From an uncultured Dysgonomonas sp. (GTDB lineage Bacteria > Bacteroidota > Bacteroidia > Bacteroidales > Dysgonomonadaceae), in the NCBI RefSeq assembly GCF_900079725.1, contig NZ_LT599032.1, positions 432,948 to 496,947 of the forward strand: a stretch of DNA of 64,000 bases, read 5' to 3'. The number at the start of each line of letters is the position of its first letter. The first letter of the stretch is position 1. The notes beneath the pieces were generated by a model. The model had not been told where the DNA came from. It saw only the letters and a program-made list of their open reading frames with translations, and made no database searches. The position numbers and the translations under genes were made by a program. This document shows positions 1 through 8,767 of the stretch, piece by piece.

Positions 1-1466
1 TTTTCCCAGTCGGTAATATTTGCAAGAAGGAATGCATCCTTATTAATTTTAGGGATTGCGAAATATTCATAATCGGCAGGCAGTTCATAACGATCTACCT
101 CTACAATCGTATTTTTATTGTCCGATTTAATTGTATAAGGTATCTTGATTTCGAATTCAACCGCTGTCTGGTTTTCCACCTGAGCAGTCGGCATTGCCAC
201 ATCTTTTCTTTCAAATGCAGGAGCGGCGGCAGGAGCGGATTTTGATTTCTGAACCTGAACTCCTGCCACAGCACCTGCAAGTTCCTTCTTCACTGTTCCA
301 TAACCAACGACCACTACCTCCTCCAACATTTTGGAATCTTCCTGCATATATATATGCATACTTGACCCTGTGATAGGTAGCGTCTGCGACACCATGCCTA
401 CAAATGAGAATACTAATTCTTTGCCATTTTGAGGAATTGCAAGCGAAAAACGTCCGTCAAGATCTGTTACCGTACCTATAGTCGTACCTTTCACTACGAC
501 AGTTACTCCGACAAGCGGCTCACCCGAATTTTCAAGCACAACACCGCTTACCTGATTATTATCGATCCGAGTATCATAACGCGGAGGAGCTGTATAATAA
601 TTCAGAAAATATGTTTTAAGCTTAGGCGCTATATTTCCCTGATTCGGATCGGCCGACGATATTTTCAATTTCACATCCTTCCATTCTTCTTGTGTATTCT
701 GATGTATATTGGCCTTATATATCAGTTGTATCGGTTTATCTATACTGATCGCGCGCACGTCATATGTGGGATACCAGCCAGCATTTTTCACATAATACAT
801 AAGTTCCAGATTAGCTCTGGTATTTTTTTTGCAATCTACTTCGACCACAACTTCTCCTATAGGTGTACATTTAGTAGTGTTTCCATCTTGTTTACCCTCA
901 CTGAGAATTGCTCTTTTTTCGGCTTCCAACGCTTTGATGCGATTAGATATTTCAAGGTCTTTTACTTTCAGTGCGGTCATGCGTTCCCTGTAGTAATTTG
1001 CCGTTTCCTTTAATGTCAACAGGCTAATACCTGTATTGGTACCGCCGATTTTCTTATTTTCTTCCAAAAATTTCAGTTCATCCTGAATTACCGTTTTGGA
1101 AATTTGCTCCGAAGCTAGTCTATCGTCTATATCCTTTACCTGCTGATTAGCCGTCTTGGATACAACTGGCTTCTTTAAACTATCGAGAAAGCTCGATTGA
1201 TGATTTACAGATACCACCATCACTTCACCATCCATTTTGACCTGTACGCTTTTAGCGTCAATGTAGGGCGAAAGATTTGTAAACCTTATTTTGGTCTTGC
1301 CGGGCAGTAAGTCGATAGTTTTCTTTCTTGAGACCTGTGCCCCATTTATAAAAACTGTAGCTTCAGATACATCCGTTTTCAGGACTATCTCCTTTTGCTC
1401 TTGTGCAGTAAGGGTTAAAATAGATAAAAGCAGTACCAGGATTAGCAAAAGTAAATGTTTCAGCAT
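1..1466 (-). CDS. MuiA-like DUF4139 family surface protein, 3' end outside window
   Basis: Partial gene read leftward off the window edge; about 488 codons are visible. The start is the ATG at 1466, followed by a hydrophobic signal peptide ending near LTAQ (residues 18-21). Residues ~25-95 resemble the DUF4140 N-domain, 110-190 are a charged coiled-coil stretch, and DUF4139-like sequence follows. Inserted at about residues 304-377 is a carboxypeptidase-regulatory-like beta domain that ends in EEVVVVGYGTVKK (382-394), the signature normally found at the plug entrance of SusC-type receptors. MuiA-family proteins were named from a mucoidy phenotype; the molecular role is not established. Expected location is periplasm or outer surface. 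The family assignment is from motif recognition and the C-terminal half cannot be checked here. Confidence 0.75.
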   Translation of the reverse strand, partial: MLKHLLLLILVLLLSILTLTAQEQKEIVLKTDVSEATVFINGAQVSRKKTIDLLPGKTKIRFTNLSPYIDAKSVQVKMDGEVMVVSVNHQSSFLDSLKKPVVSKTANQQVKDIDDRLASEQISKTVIQDELKFLEENKKIGGTNTGISLLTLKETANYYRERMTALKVKDLEISNRIKALEAEKRAILSEGKQDGNTTKCTPIGEVVVEVDCKKNTRANLELMYYVKNAGWYPTYDVRAISIDKPIQLIYKANIHQNTQEEWKDVKLKISSADPNQGNIAPKLKTYFLNYYTAPPRYDTRIDNNQVSGVVLENSGEPLVGVTVVVKGTTIGTVTDLDGRFSLAIPQNGKELVFSFVGMVSQTLPITGSSMHIYMQEDSKMLEEVVVVGYGTVKKELAGAVAGVQVQKSKSAPAAAPAFERKDVAMPTAQVENQTAVEFEIKIPYTIKSDNKNTIVEVDRYELPADYEYFAIPKINKDAFLLANITDWE

Positions 1467-1616
1467 AATATATAGATTTTAGTTAGTAATCTTACATTAA
1501 AGCAAGCGCTAGCGAAAATAGGTAAAGATTAATAAATGCTGAAATTTTTCCTGATTAAAATATATTATTATCCTAATAGAAAAAATAGAACCCTTATTAC
1601 TCAAAAAAAAATGAAG

Positions 1617-1645
1617 CAGGATTCGAACTTACAATCCGAATCCTG
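1617..1645 (-). terminator. Hairpin between DUF3868 gene and MuiA-like gene
   Basis: Perfect 9-bp inverted repeat CAGGATTCG (1617-1625) / CGAATCCTG (1637-1645), with an A-run on its left (1602-1610) that becomes a U-tract for leftward transcripts. It lies just past the stop of the DUF3868 gene, so it is probably that operon's rho-independent terminator. Confidence 0.7.
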
Positions 1646-1682
1646 TCTTACTATTGATAACTAATTTAAAAAACTAACCTGA

Positions 1683-3161
1683 TTATTTAATCTGAGCTTC
1701 ATTTTCTATTTTCTTTTCTACTTCTTTTAAATTATATTTTGCGGCTTCTATCCCATCTCCGGCAGCCTTGGTAAACTGAGCTTTTGCCTTATCCAGATCG
1801 CCACTCAAAAGATACAATACACCTATATTATTCACATATTCCGCTGAACTTGCATTCGACTTCCTCAGATACTTCTCTGCATTGGTAAGGTTATTTGCCG
1901 ACAGAGCTGCAGCCGCAGCATTCAGATTAGCAACTTCATCGTTAGGGAACATCCTTACAGCAGTCTCAAATACATCTATGAAATCGTCACTACCTGCCTG
2001 ATAAGAATTTGCAATACGAAACATTTCTTCGAGGCTCAACTGTTGCGGCCGTGTTTTTATTATTTCTTTCGCTTCAGCAACATCAAATCCTTTTACATTA
2101 TAGAAAGCATGAGACTCGACCTTACGCAATTTAGGATATATTTCTTTCAGCATTTGCTGATAAGGTTCTCCATTATTCAGACTTTTCAGCTTGTTTTTGC
2201 GGGTTGCCAGATCACCAGTATTTTTTATTATATCTATCACAGCGTCTTTATCCTTCATATTCGAGGACTCAACAGCAGCAAGCAATCCGGTCCAATTTTC
2301 CCCACCATATTCCACTTTATACATATCAGCAGGATAATCGAGTTTCGATGTCAGATACGCTTTAAATGATTCAGCTCTGCCTTGCGACAATTTTTCATTA
2401 TTTGCCAGGAGGCCTTCCGGCGAAGCATAACCTATAATATTAATACGTGTAACTGTCAAATTATTATCAGCTTTCACAGCCTTGAGCATTTTCTCTATCT
2501 TAGATAGCTCAACAGGGTTTCCCATATAATCGGACAATATATTAGTTTTATTTACCGGAAAGTCCAAATATGTTTCCCACTGCTCTTTACGCAATTTCAC
2601 ATCTTCTACTTTAGGTTGTATATAAGCCAACTGAGGTACCATTATATATGGAGTAACCAGCAAGGGTGGTACATTTTCTATTATCCGTTCTACGGCTACC
2701 TCCTGCTCATGTCCCCCACATCCGCAAAGGTCTTCTTTTATATCCAGATGAGCTGTATCCATCCACTTTTCGTAAGGGATTGTTTGTTTGTAATGCAATT
2801 GGCCTTTCGACTTCTTATCCAATTTTACTACACTATACGACGCCTTATTTACATTTTGATCACCTCCCAACGCCTGTGACCTTAAATACGCTTTGTGGCG
2901 TGCAGTACCATTTATTAATATATCCGGCAATTCCATGTCATGGCTGCCATTAGTCAATATGGGAGTTAGGGTTAGAGAACGGCTCTTATCCAGCTTCAAA
3001 TCTGACATATCCACTATCATATGTACATACAGAAAATCACCTTCGCGGGTCATTTCTCTTGAAGCGATATTTATTTGTCCTTTATAGATCTGTTGCGCCA
3101 TAAGGGGCATAGCCAATACAGACAACAATACAATTATGCTGATATTTAATATCTTTTTCAT
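1683..3161 (-). CDS. DUF3868 outer-membrane protein with OmpA-like segment and TPRs
   Basis: 492 residues with an N-terminal signal peptide (hydrophobic 8-21, ending MAQQ). The N-terminal beta-rich half matches the DUF3868 type found beside fimbrial-type operons of Bacteroidales. Around residues 235-275 there is an OmpA-C-like stretch (IIGYASPEG, then LSQGRAESF), the motif associated with peptidoglycan-binding domains. The C-terminal ~110 residues are alanine/leucine-rich TPR-like helices (SANNLTNAEKYL, LLSGDLDKAKAQF). It lies 12 bp downstream of the DUF3575 gene and is presumably co-transcribed. Role inferred: outer-membrane/cell-wall anchored component; no fimbrillin gene is visible in the window. 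Confidence 0.75.
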   Translation of the reverse strand: MKKILNISIIVLLSVLAMPLMAQQIYKGQINIASREMTREGDFLYVHMIVDMSDLKLDKSRSLTLTPILTNGSHDMELPDILINGTARHKAYLRSQALGGDQNVNKASYSVVKLDKKSKGQLHYKQTIPYEKWMDTAHLDIKEDLCGCGGHEQEVAVERIIENVPPLLVTPYIMVPQLAYIQPKVEDVKLRKEQWETYLDFPVNKTNILSDYMGNPVELSKIEKMLKAVKADNNLTVTRINIIGYASPEGLLANNEKLSQGRAESFKAYLTSKLDYPADMYKVEYGGENWTGLLAAVESSNMKDKDAVIDIIKNTGDLATRKNKLKSLNNGEPYQQMLKEIYPKLRKVESHAFYNVKGFDVAEAKEIIKTRPQQLSLEEMFRIANSYQAGSDDFIDVFETAVRMFPNDEVANLNAAAAALSANNLTNAEKYLRKSNASSAEYVNNIGVLYLLSGDLDKAKAQFTKAAGDGIEAAKYNLKEVEKKIENEAQIK

Positions 3162-3173
3162 TCCTTTTTACTT

Positions 3174-3755
3174 TTACTTGATCACGTAAATTATACTTAA
3201 GCCGGCTTTTGTCGGGCCCCAGTAATCTCTCGTATCATCTTTTATTTTTGTCCCACACTTTTCGCACTTATATTTTTCGTAATCCAGATGAGCGTAACCA
3301 ACACCAATAGTAGCCTCTATACTCCAATGATTACTCAAAATCCAATGGTATCCGTACGAGATACCGCCCCCCCAGAGGTTGCCCTCATAGCGATGTTCTT
3401 TTAGACCTAACTGTTTAATACCACCTACGTTATACTCACCATAGTGTCCATGTAAACCAAAAAAATGGCCATTGAAGCGTTCGCAAGGCCAATATCTCAA
3501 TTCGGGCTGAACAAGCCAATGTTTCAGTTTTTTATCATCAGAAAACGTCCACGGATTATAATTACCGGATATATCTAATGTAAATTTGGTGGACAAACCG
3601 AATTCAACGCCCAGATTTGGAGTCGTTGTAGCCCAGTACAAGGCATTTGTCTTCAAAGCAAAGGTGGGTAAATAAGCTTGCTTCCGTTCCTCTTGGGCAT
3701 GCACTACATTCACAAATGCAAGAACAATGCATGTTAAAAAAAATCGTTTAATCAT
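3174..3755 (-). CDS. DUF3575 family outer-membrane beta-barrel protein
   Basis: 193 residues from the ATG at 3755 (MIKRFFLTC...), which gives a clean signal peptide ending VVHAQ; the reading frame extends further upstream to 3896 but that extension has no secretory signal at its N-terminus. The body reads as an eight-strand barrel: KTNALYWATTTPNLGVEFGL near the start, LRYWPCERFNGHFFGLHGHY in the middle, GISYGYHWILS near the end, all typical of DUF3575. Two CxxC-like cysteines (CEKCGTK) sit near the C-terminus. First gene of a two-gene leftward unit with the DUF3868 protein, a pairing known from fimbrial loci. Confidence 0.75.
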   Translation of the reverse strand: MIKRFFLTCIVLAFVNVVHAQEERKQAYLPTFALKTNALYWATTTPNLGVEFGLSTKFTLDISGNYNPWTFSDDKKLKHWLVQPELRYWPCERFNGHFFGLHGHYGEYNVGGIKQLGLKEHRYEGNLWGGGISYGYHWILSNHWSIEATIGVGYAHLDYEKYKCEKCGTKIKDDTRDYWGPTKAGLSIIYVIK

Positions 3756-4284
3756 TATTGTGCTTTTTTCTCTAAAAAAATTTGTCGTAATCTGCAAAAT
3801 GGACTTGAAATAGAGGCTCTCAAATAAGCCGTATTCCTTGTTTGTATATAAACAATAATTAAAACCGAAAAGTTTTGAGCAACATCCGTTTTGCATATAT
3901 TAACCTTACAGAATTAAGATGTAATGAAAGCCAGCAAACGGATATAAATATTGGATAAAAAGACCTGATAAGGAAAGACAAATGAAAAGGTAATACAATT
4001 ACTTTTACATAAGAAAGAGTAAGCCTTACAATTCTCTTTCTCCATTAGCATCAACAAAAAAATGTCATTATGACATGCAAAGTAAAACAACCAACAGATC
4101 CAAACCATAAATTAAAACATACACAATAAAGAAGTTATCATCGATGATCAAACTTTTAAAATATTTTAGCATTGAACAAAACTGCCATTAAGTCACTTTT
4201 GCATACTTTTTGCAATATAGTTTACAGATACAAATATGTATAACATAAAGATTAAACTAAAATAAATTTAAGGAGGACTAGATT
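3756..4284. other. AT-rich intergenic spacer
   Basis: About 530 bp between divergent genes. It should hold the promoters of the leftward DUF3575 gene and the rightward hsp20. A TTGC...GCAA palindrome surrounds a T-run at 4199-4214 (TTGCATACTTTTTGCAA), a possible control site for hsp20. A 64-codon leftward open frame at 3914-4108 has no family resemblance and I do not call it. Confidence 0.4.
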
Positions 4285-4722
4285 ATGAGAAATCAACTTA
4301 GAAGGTACGACAGAAGCGGAAGTTTTTTCCCTACATTCTTTTCTAATTATATCAATGATGAAGTGTTGAATGGCTTGGGAAATACATACCTTCCGGCCAC
4401 AAATGTTTCGGAAAACGAAAAGGCTTTCAACATTGAATTATCTGTTCCGGGATTTGACAAAGAAGACATCAAAATAGAAGTAGAAAAAGATGTGCTTAAA
4501 ATTTCGGCTCAGAATGAAATGAAAAATGAAGAAAAAGACGAAAATGAAAAAGTACTTCGCCGTGAATTCAAGAAATCTTCTTTCACTCGTAGTTTCACTA
4601 TTCCGGAAAATATAGACACTGATAATATTTCTGCCGTACAAAAAGATGGAATTCTGCAAATTACACTACCTAAACAGAATAAAGCTATCGAAGACAAAAT
4701 AAAAAAGATAGAAATACAATAA
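4285..4722 (+). CDS. Small heat shock protein, Hsp20/alpha-crystallin family
   Basis: 145 residues, normal length for a bacterial sHSP. The alpha-crystallin domain runs from about residue 35 to 137: FNIELSVPGFDKEDIKIEV, then LRREFKKSSFTRSFTIPENI, and the conserved closing strand DGILQITLPK. The protein is an ATP-independent cytosolic holdase that forms oligomers and keeps unfolded proteins soluble for DnaK/ClpB. A strong AGGAGG lies 8-14 bp before the ATG, unusual for Bacteroidales where Shine-Dalgarno sites are often weak, in keeping with high induced expression. It is monocistronic, followed by a terminator hairpin. Confidence 0.93.
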   Translation: MRNQLRRYDRSGSFFPTFFSNYINDEVLNGLGNTYLPATNVSENEKAFNIELSVPGFDKEDIKIEVEKDVLKISAQNEMKNEEKDENEKVLRREFKKSSFTRSFTIPENIDTDNISAVQKDGILQITLPKQNKAIEDKIKKIEIQ

Positions 4723-4757
4723 CTACATAGGTTTTAATTTAGGTTTTTAGGTGAATC

Positions 4758-4791
4758 AAAAGGGTTGCTCCATTAGGGAGTGACCTTTTTT
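4758..4791 (+). terminator. Rho-independent terminator after hsp20
   Basis: Imperfect long hairpin AAAAGGGTTGCTCC / GGGAGTGACCTTTTTT with an ATTA loop and terminal T-run, 35 bp after the hsp20 stop. Confidence 0.7.
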
Positions 4792-4826
4792 GATTTTCAT
4801 GCAATGAGTTTCTGCCTCTTCTTCTC

Positions 4827-5130
4827 AAAAAGTAACAAACGTAACACATATTATATCTGCCCTTCCTCAGAAAGGAGTTGCAATACTCTCTCATACGATA
4901 AACCTAAAAAAGTAACACCTTCCTGCATAACGGATAACTTATATTTAATAATCAATATATCAAAGACCGACTAAATTTAACCTATATTCACAATGTCTAG
5001 TTAAAAGGTAACAGAAGTAACGGAAAACAATGAATAATTAAGAATGAATAATTAAGAATGAATAATTAAGAATTATTTTGCAATGCTAAGTGGTACGAAT
5101 CTCCTTCATTAAAAGGTAACAAAAGTAACA
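4827..5130. repeat. Dispersed GTAAC-type direct repeats and a 14-bp tandem repeat
   Basis: The 565-bp gap after hsp20 carries no gene. It holds four related short direct repeats built on AAAAGGTAACAnAnGTAACA: near 4827-4847, 4908-4921 (half copy), 5003-5022 and 5112-5131. A related copy occurs 25 kb away at 29951-29980 with shared flank ATATTATA. Between them is an exact tandem repeat, unit AATGAATAATTAAG, three copies at 5029-5070. Function unknown; the spacing suggests decayed mobile or small-ORF debris rather than regulation. Confidence 0.6.
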
Positions 5131-5253
5131 GGTTTATCGGCTATTCCTTTTACCCTCTCATCAAACATAAAAACAGCACGGATATTCGCTAATACCCGTA
5201 GATATAGATAAATATAATCTGTAATAATTATTTGTTCTCCGGAAATATATCCA

Positions 5254-5261
5254 TAAATTTG
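5254..5261 (+). promoter_or_regulatory. -7 box (TAAATTTG) of the TonB-dependent receptor gene
   Basis: Matches the Bacteroidetes -7 consensus TAnnTTTG and lies 27 bp before the ATG at 5288. No well-spaced -33 TTTG was found, which is common. Confidence 0.5.
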
Positions 5262-5287
5262 TTATTTATAAAACCAAACGCTAAACA

Positions 5288-7699
5288 ATGGCTAAAAAAC
5301 AATTCCTGTTATTACTCTTTTTAATTTCGGTTTCTTCCTATGCACAGAAAGTAAAAATTGCAGGAATAGTTACAGATAAAGATTTTCGTCCGTTGGAACA
5401 GGTGTCCGTATCGCAACCGAACACAAGCAATGGTGTATATACAAATAATTACGGGTTCTACGAACTGGAAGTGTTTCCCGAAGATTCCGTCAAACTTATT
5501 TTCTCTCTGATCGGTTACCAAAAACACCTCTATGTTATACCCAAGTTGGCAGAAGATTTCAGTCTGAGTGTTACACTGCACGAAGAAGATAGGAGCCTGG
5601 CTCCTGTTACAGTGGAAGGTGAACGCATGGTTACGACCGTAATTGGACGAATCGACTATATAGCTGCCAGGCGCCCTTCAAACCCGTGGAATAGTATAGA
5701 GTCCCTCCTGGCCACTATGGGAGGAGTAAGCTCTACAAATGAACTGAGTAACCAATATTCGGTACGTGGAGGAAACTTTGATGAAAACATCGTCTATGTA
5801 AACGGCATAGAGATATATCGCCCCCTGCTCGTACGGTCGGCACAGCAAGAAGGCCTTAGCTTTATCAATCCCAATATGGTACAGACGGTCGGATTTTCTG
5901 CCGGAGGCTTCAGCGCCGAGTATGGAGATAAGATGTCGTCGGTACTGGATATTACCTATAAAAGGCCGCAGCGATTCGAAGGCGCTGTTTCGGCAGGACT
6001 GCTCGGTGGAGAGATATATGTAGGCAATTCCTCCGAAAAATTTTCACAGGTTACCAGCGTCAGGTATAAGACATTGCGCTCCCTGTTGAGCACTACTGAT
6101 ACAAAAGCCGAGTATGACCCTTCTTTTCTCGATTTTCAGACATATATCACCTATAAGCTGGGTTCTAAATGGGAAGCCGGTTTCTTAGGAAATTATTCCT
6201 ATAATAAATATGAATTTACACCCGAAACACGCGAAACATCATTTGGTACATTAACGTCTCCCCGCACATTTACAGTTCATTTCAATGGATGGGAAAATGA
6301 CAGGTTCCTTACTTATCAGGGAGCACTGACTTTAAGAGGCAAGGTCACAGACAATCTGAATATAGGGTTTACAGCTTCCGCTTTTTCGTCCGACGAACAG
6401 GAACGATACGACATAGACGGACGCTATCTTTTACAGGAGTCAAGTCTGACAGGCGATGATGAAAATATCGGGTCACAACTGGCTATAGGCACCTACCATG
6501 AACATGCGCGCAATAAGTTGAAGTCGGATGTGTATACTTTCACTCATTCCGGCAATCTGAAGATAGACCGGAACATGCTGAAATGGAGTATCAGCTACCA
6601 AAAAGAAAAAATAAACGATAAGATAAAGGAATGGGAAATGCGCGACTCGGCAGGCTACTCCCTACCGAGTACCGGAACCGATGTAAATGTATTTTCGAAC
6701 CTGAAATCGGATAATAAAATCAGCCCTACCCGTATTTCGGGATATATACAAGATACCTACAATTTCAGTACAGATGCAGGCTTATTCATACTCAATGCAG
6801 GTGTGCGTGCCAGCTACTGGGCTTTCAATGAAGAGCTGATTGTAAGTCCGCGTGGAGCATTGGCTTTTGTGCCGACAGGGCTGGATAATCTTTCGTTGCG
6901 GGTAGCGGGAGGAGTGTATTACCAGGCTCCTTTTTATAAAGAATTTCAGCGCATTGTTAATGTAGATGGTAATAATGTCACAGAGCTGAATAAAGACATT
7001 AAGTCACAGAAGTCAATACATATCGTACTGGGTGCCGATTATTACTTCGGACGGGATATACAGAAGAATATTCCTCCGTTCAAATTATCAGGTGAAGTAT
7101 ATTACAAGAAATTGTCCGATCTTGTACCATATACCGTCAACAATGTAAAGATAAGATACACTGGAGAGAACTCCTCCAAAGGTTATTCTATGGGGGCAGA
7201 CGTAAAATTATATGGCGAATTTATCCCCGGGGCGGATAGTTGGATAAGCCTGTCGTTCATGAAGACCGAACAGGATATAAACGGAATAAAAGTACCTCTG
7301 CCTACCGACCAGCGATTCAATTTCGCTCTCTTCTATCAGGACTATTTCCCAGGATATGAACGTTTAAAAATGAGCCTGCGCGGTCTATGGTCGCAAGGGT
7401 TACCTGTATCTGCGCCATACAAAGGGTACGAAACCGGATATTTCCGTACGCCGAATTATAAACGTATCGACATCGGATTCTCATGGCTGATACTCGGAGA
7501 AGACTTTGCGATCCGCAACAGAAATTCATTCTGCAAAGCCTTTAAAAACATATGGTTGGGACTGGATGCATTTAACATCTTCGACATGCAGAATACAAAT
7601 ACTTACTATTGGATAACTGATGTGAATAACCAGCATCATGCCGTACCTAATTATCTAACGGGAAGACAACTGAATATGAGATTACTGGCAGAATTTTAA
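5288..7699 (+). CDS. TonB-dependent outer-membrane receptor
   Basis: 803 residues. Signal peptide (1-19, ending SYAQK), then a carboxypeptidase-regulatory-like domain (~22-97, KIAGIVTDKDFRPLEQVSV ... LIFSLIGYQ), a plug domain (~105-235, with YSVRGGNFDENIVYVNGIEI and GFSAGGFSAEYGDKMSSVLDI), and a barrel ending in an aromatic residue (LLAEF), as expected for BAM recognition. It imports a TonB-energised ligand across the outer membrane; the ligand cannot be told. No SusD partner, sigma or anti-sigma gene adjoins it, so it is not a standard Sus-type polysaccharide system. Single gene, stop 4 bp from the converging next gene. Confidence 0.92.
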   Translation: MAKKQFLLLLFLISVSSYAQKVKIAGIVTDKDFRPLEQVSVSQPNTSNGVYTNNYGFYELEVFPEDSVKLIFSLIGYQKHLYVIPKLAEDFSLSVTLHEEDRSLAPVTVEGERMVTTVIGRIDYIAARRPSNPWNSIESLLATMGGVSSTNELSNQYSVRGGNFDENIVYVNGIEIYRPLLVRSAQQEGLSFINPNMVQTVGFSAGGFSAEYGDKMSSVLDITYKRPQRFEGAVSAGLLGGEIYVGNSSEKFSQVTSVRYKTLRSLLSTTDTKAEYDPSFLDFQTYITYKLGSKWEAGFLGNYSYNKYEFTPETRETSFGTLTSPRTFTVHFNGWENDRFLTYQGALTLRGKVTDNLNIGFTASAFSSDEQERYDIDGRYLLQESSLTGDDENIGSQLAIGTYHEHARNKLKSDVYTFTHSGNLKIDRNMLKWSISYQKEKINDKIKEWEMRDSAGYSLPSTGTDVNVFSNLKSDNKISPTRISGYIQDTYNFSTDAGLFILNAGVRASYWAFNEELIVSPRGALAFVPTGLDNLSLRVAGGVYYQAPFYKEFQRIVNVDGNNVTELNKDIKSQKSIHIVLGADYYFGRDIQKNIPPFKLSGEVYYKKLSDLVPYTVNNVKIRYTGENSSKGYSMGADVKLYGEFIPGADSWISLSFMKTEQDINGIKVPLPTDQRFNFALFYQDYFPGYERLKMSLRGLWSQGLPVSAPYKGYETGYFRTPNYKRIDIGFSWLILGEDFAIRNRNSFCKAFKNIWLGLDAFNIFDMQNTNTYYWITDVNNQHHAVPNYLTGRQLNMRLLAEF

Positions 7700-7703
7700 G
7701 AGT

Positions 7704-8591
7704 TTACTCCATTTCTATGGAACATTCGTTTATTACAGTAATATCGCCATTGGTGACTACCTTTTGCATAATACTGTAAATAACCCAGCCCGAATCATGA
7801 AGGGCTGAATGAGTAGTGGTTTCATTCTCAAATTGCATATTCCGTACTGCTTCCATATCAAAACTTTTACCAACCGATTCCGATAGCTTCTTTAAATACT
7901 CGAGTGTAGCCACCGTCAGTTGTTCTTTATCTATGCTTTGCACCGATTTCAGCAAATATTCTTCATCCGACATTATCTCTTCCAGTCCGAAATAAGTATT
8001 GGCTGTGAAGGGCTTAGAACCCAATACATTCGGCACCTCAATTTCACCCTCCATATAATCACCTAACTTATATGTAACGCCATGAAACATATGATATTGA
8101 ATAATTTCGTTCACTCCTACCGACTCGATTGCTTCTTTAGTTGAGAAAGTAGATGTTATTTCTTTTTCCAACTTACCCAGTGATTCATCACTCGTTTCAC
8201 CTTTTTTTAAACCTTGCAGAATGCTGTTCGTTGTCCTGTTTACAAAATCCCTTATTTCTTCCCAGTTCAGAACTTCCTCAAATTCGCCCAGTTCATTTGT
8301 TTTATATATTACTTTCAGATCTTTATTAGCATTATTCTTATAAAGCCACTGTATGGTATAGGAATTTGCCGTAGAGTCCAGCACCGATAACTCTACATTA
8401 TAAACTACAGAATCTGAAGATATTATTTCTTCATTTTTCAATTGGGTCTTCTTGTTGATAACCTTATAATTGTGAGTCTCCCCTTTATCCCAGTAAGCAA
8501 TGACCTGCACTGTAGAATCCTCCGGATTGATTTGTCCGAAAATAGCGGCACTGCTGAGTAACAGAAATATTAAAACCGTAAGTTTTTTCAT
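7704..8591 (-). CDS. Secreted protein of unknown function
   Basis: 295 residues with a clear signal peptide (MKKLTVLIFLLLSSAAIFGQ). The mature part is acidic and beta/alpha mixed, with LKNEEIISSDSVVYNVELSVLD and a repeated pattern of short strands; no catalytic motif was recognised. It resembles in layout other Bacteroidales periplasmic proteins of about 300 residues that have no assigned role. Converges on the TonB receptor with 4 bp between stops. Probably monocistronic. Confidence 0.75.
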   Translation of the reverse strand: MKKLTVLIFLLLSSAAIFGQINPEDSTVQVIAYWDKGETHNYKVINKKTQLKNEEIISSDSVVYNVELSVLDSTANSYTIQWLYKNNANKDLKVIYKTNELGEFEEVLNWEEIRDFVNRTTNSILQGLKKGETSDESLGKLEKEITSTFSTKEAIESVGVNEIIQYHMFHGVTYKLGDYMEGEIEVPNVLGSKPFTANTYFGLEEIMSDEEYLLKSVQSIDKEQLTVATLEYLKKLSESVGKSFDMEAVRNMQFENETTTHSALHDSGWVIYSIMQKVVTNGDITVINECSIEME

Positions 8592-8735
8592 CCTTCTATT
8601 TTTTTGATGGATAAAAGTAAATAAAAAGATTGGGCTTATTCCTTCTGAAAAAATATATTGTGTCGGTGCTCTTCATTTAGACTATTTTTTAACAACTTTA
8701 ATAATTAATGCATATACATATTCTATCAAATGATA

Positions 8736-8743
8736 TACCTTTG
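8736..8743 (+). promoter_or_regulatory. -7 box (TACCTTTG) of the alcohol dehydrogenase gene
   Basis: Exact TAnnTTTG match 25 bp before the ATG at 8768. It lies downstream of an alternative in-frame ATG at 8708, which argues against that longer start. Confidence 0.6.
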
Positions 8744-8767
8744 CTCCAGTTACAAAAAGATACAATT

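Noticed and set aside
3914-4108. 64-codon leftward ORF in the hsp20 upstream region
   Set aside because: No recognisable protein character and it fills an expected promoter region.
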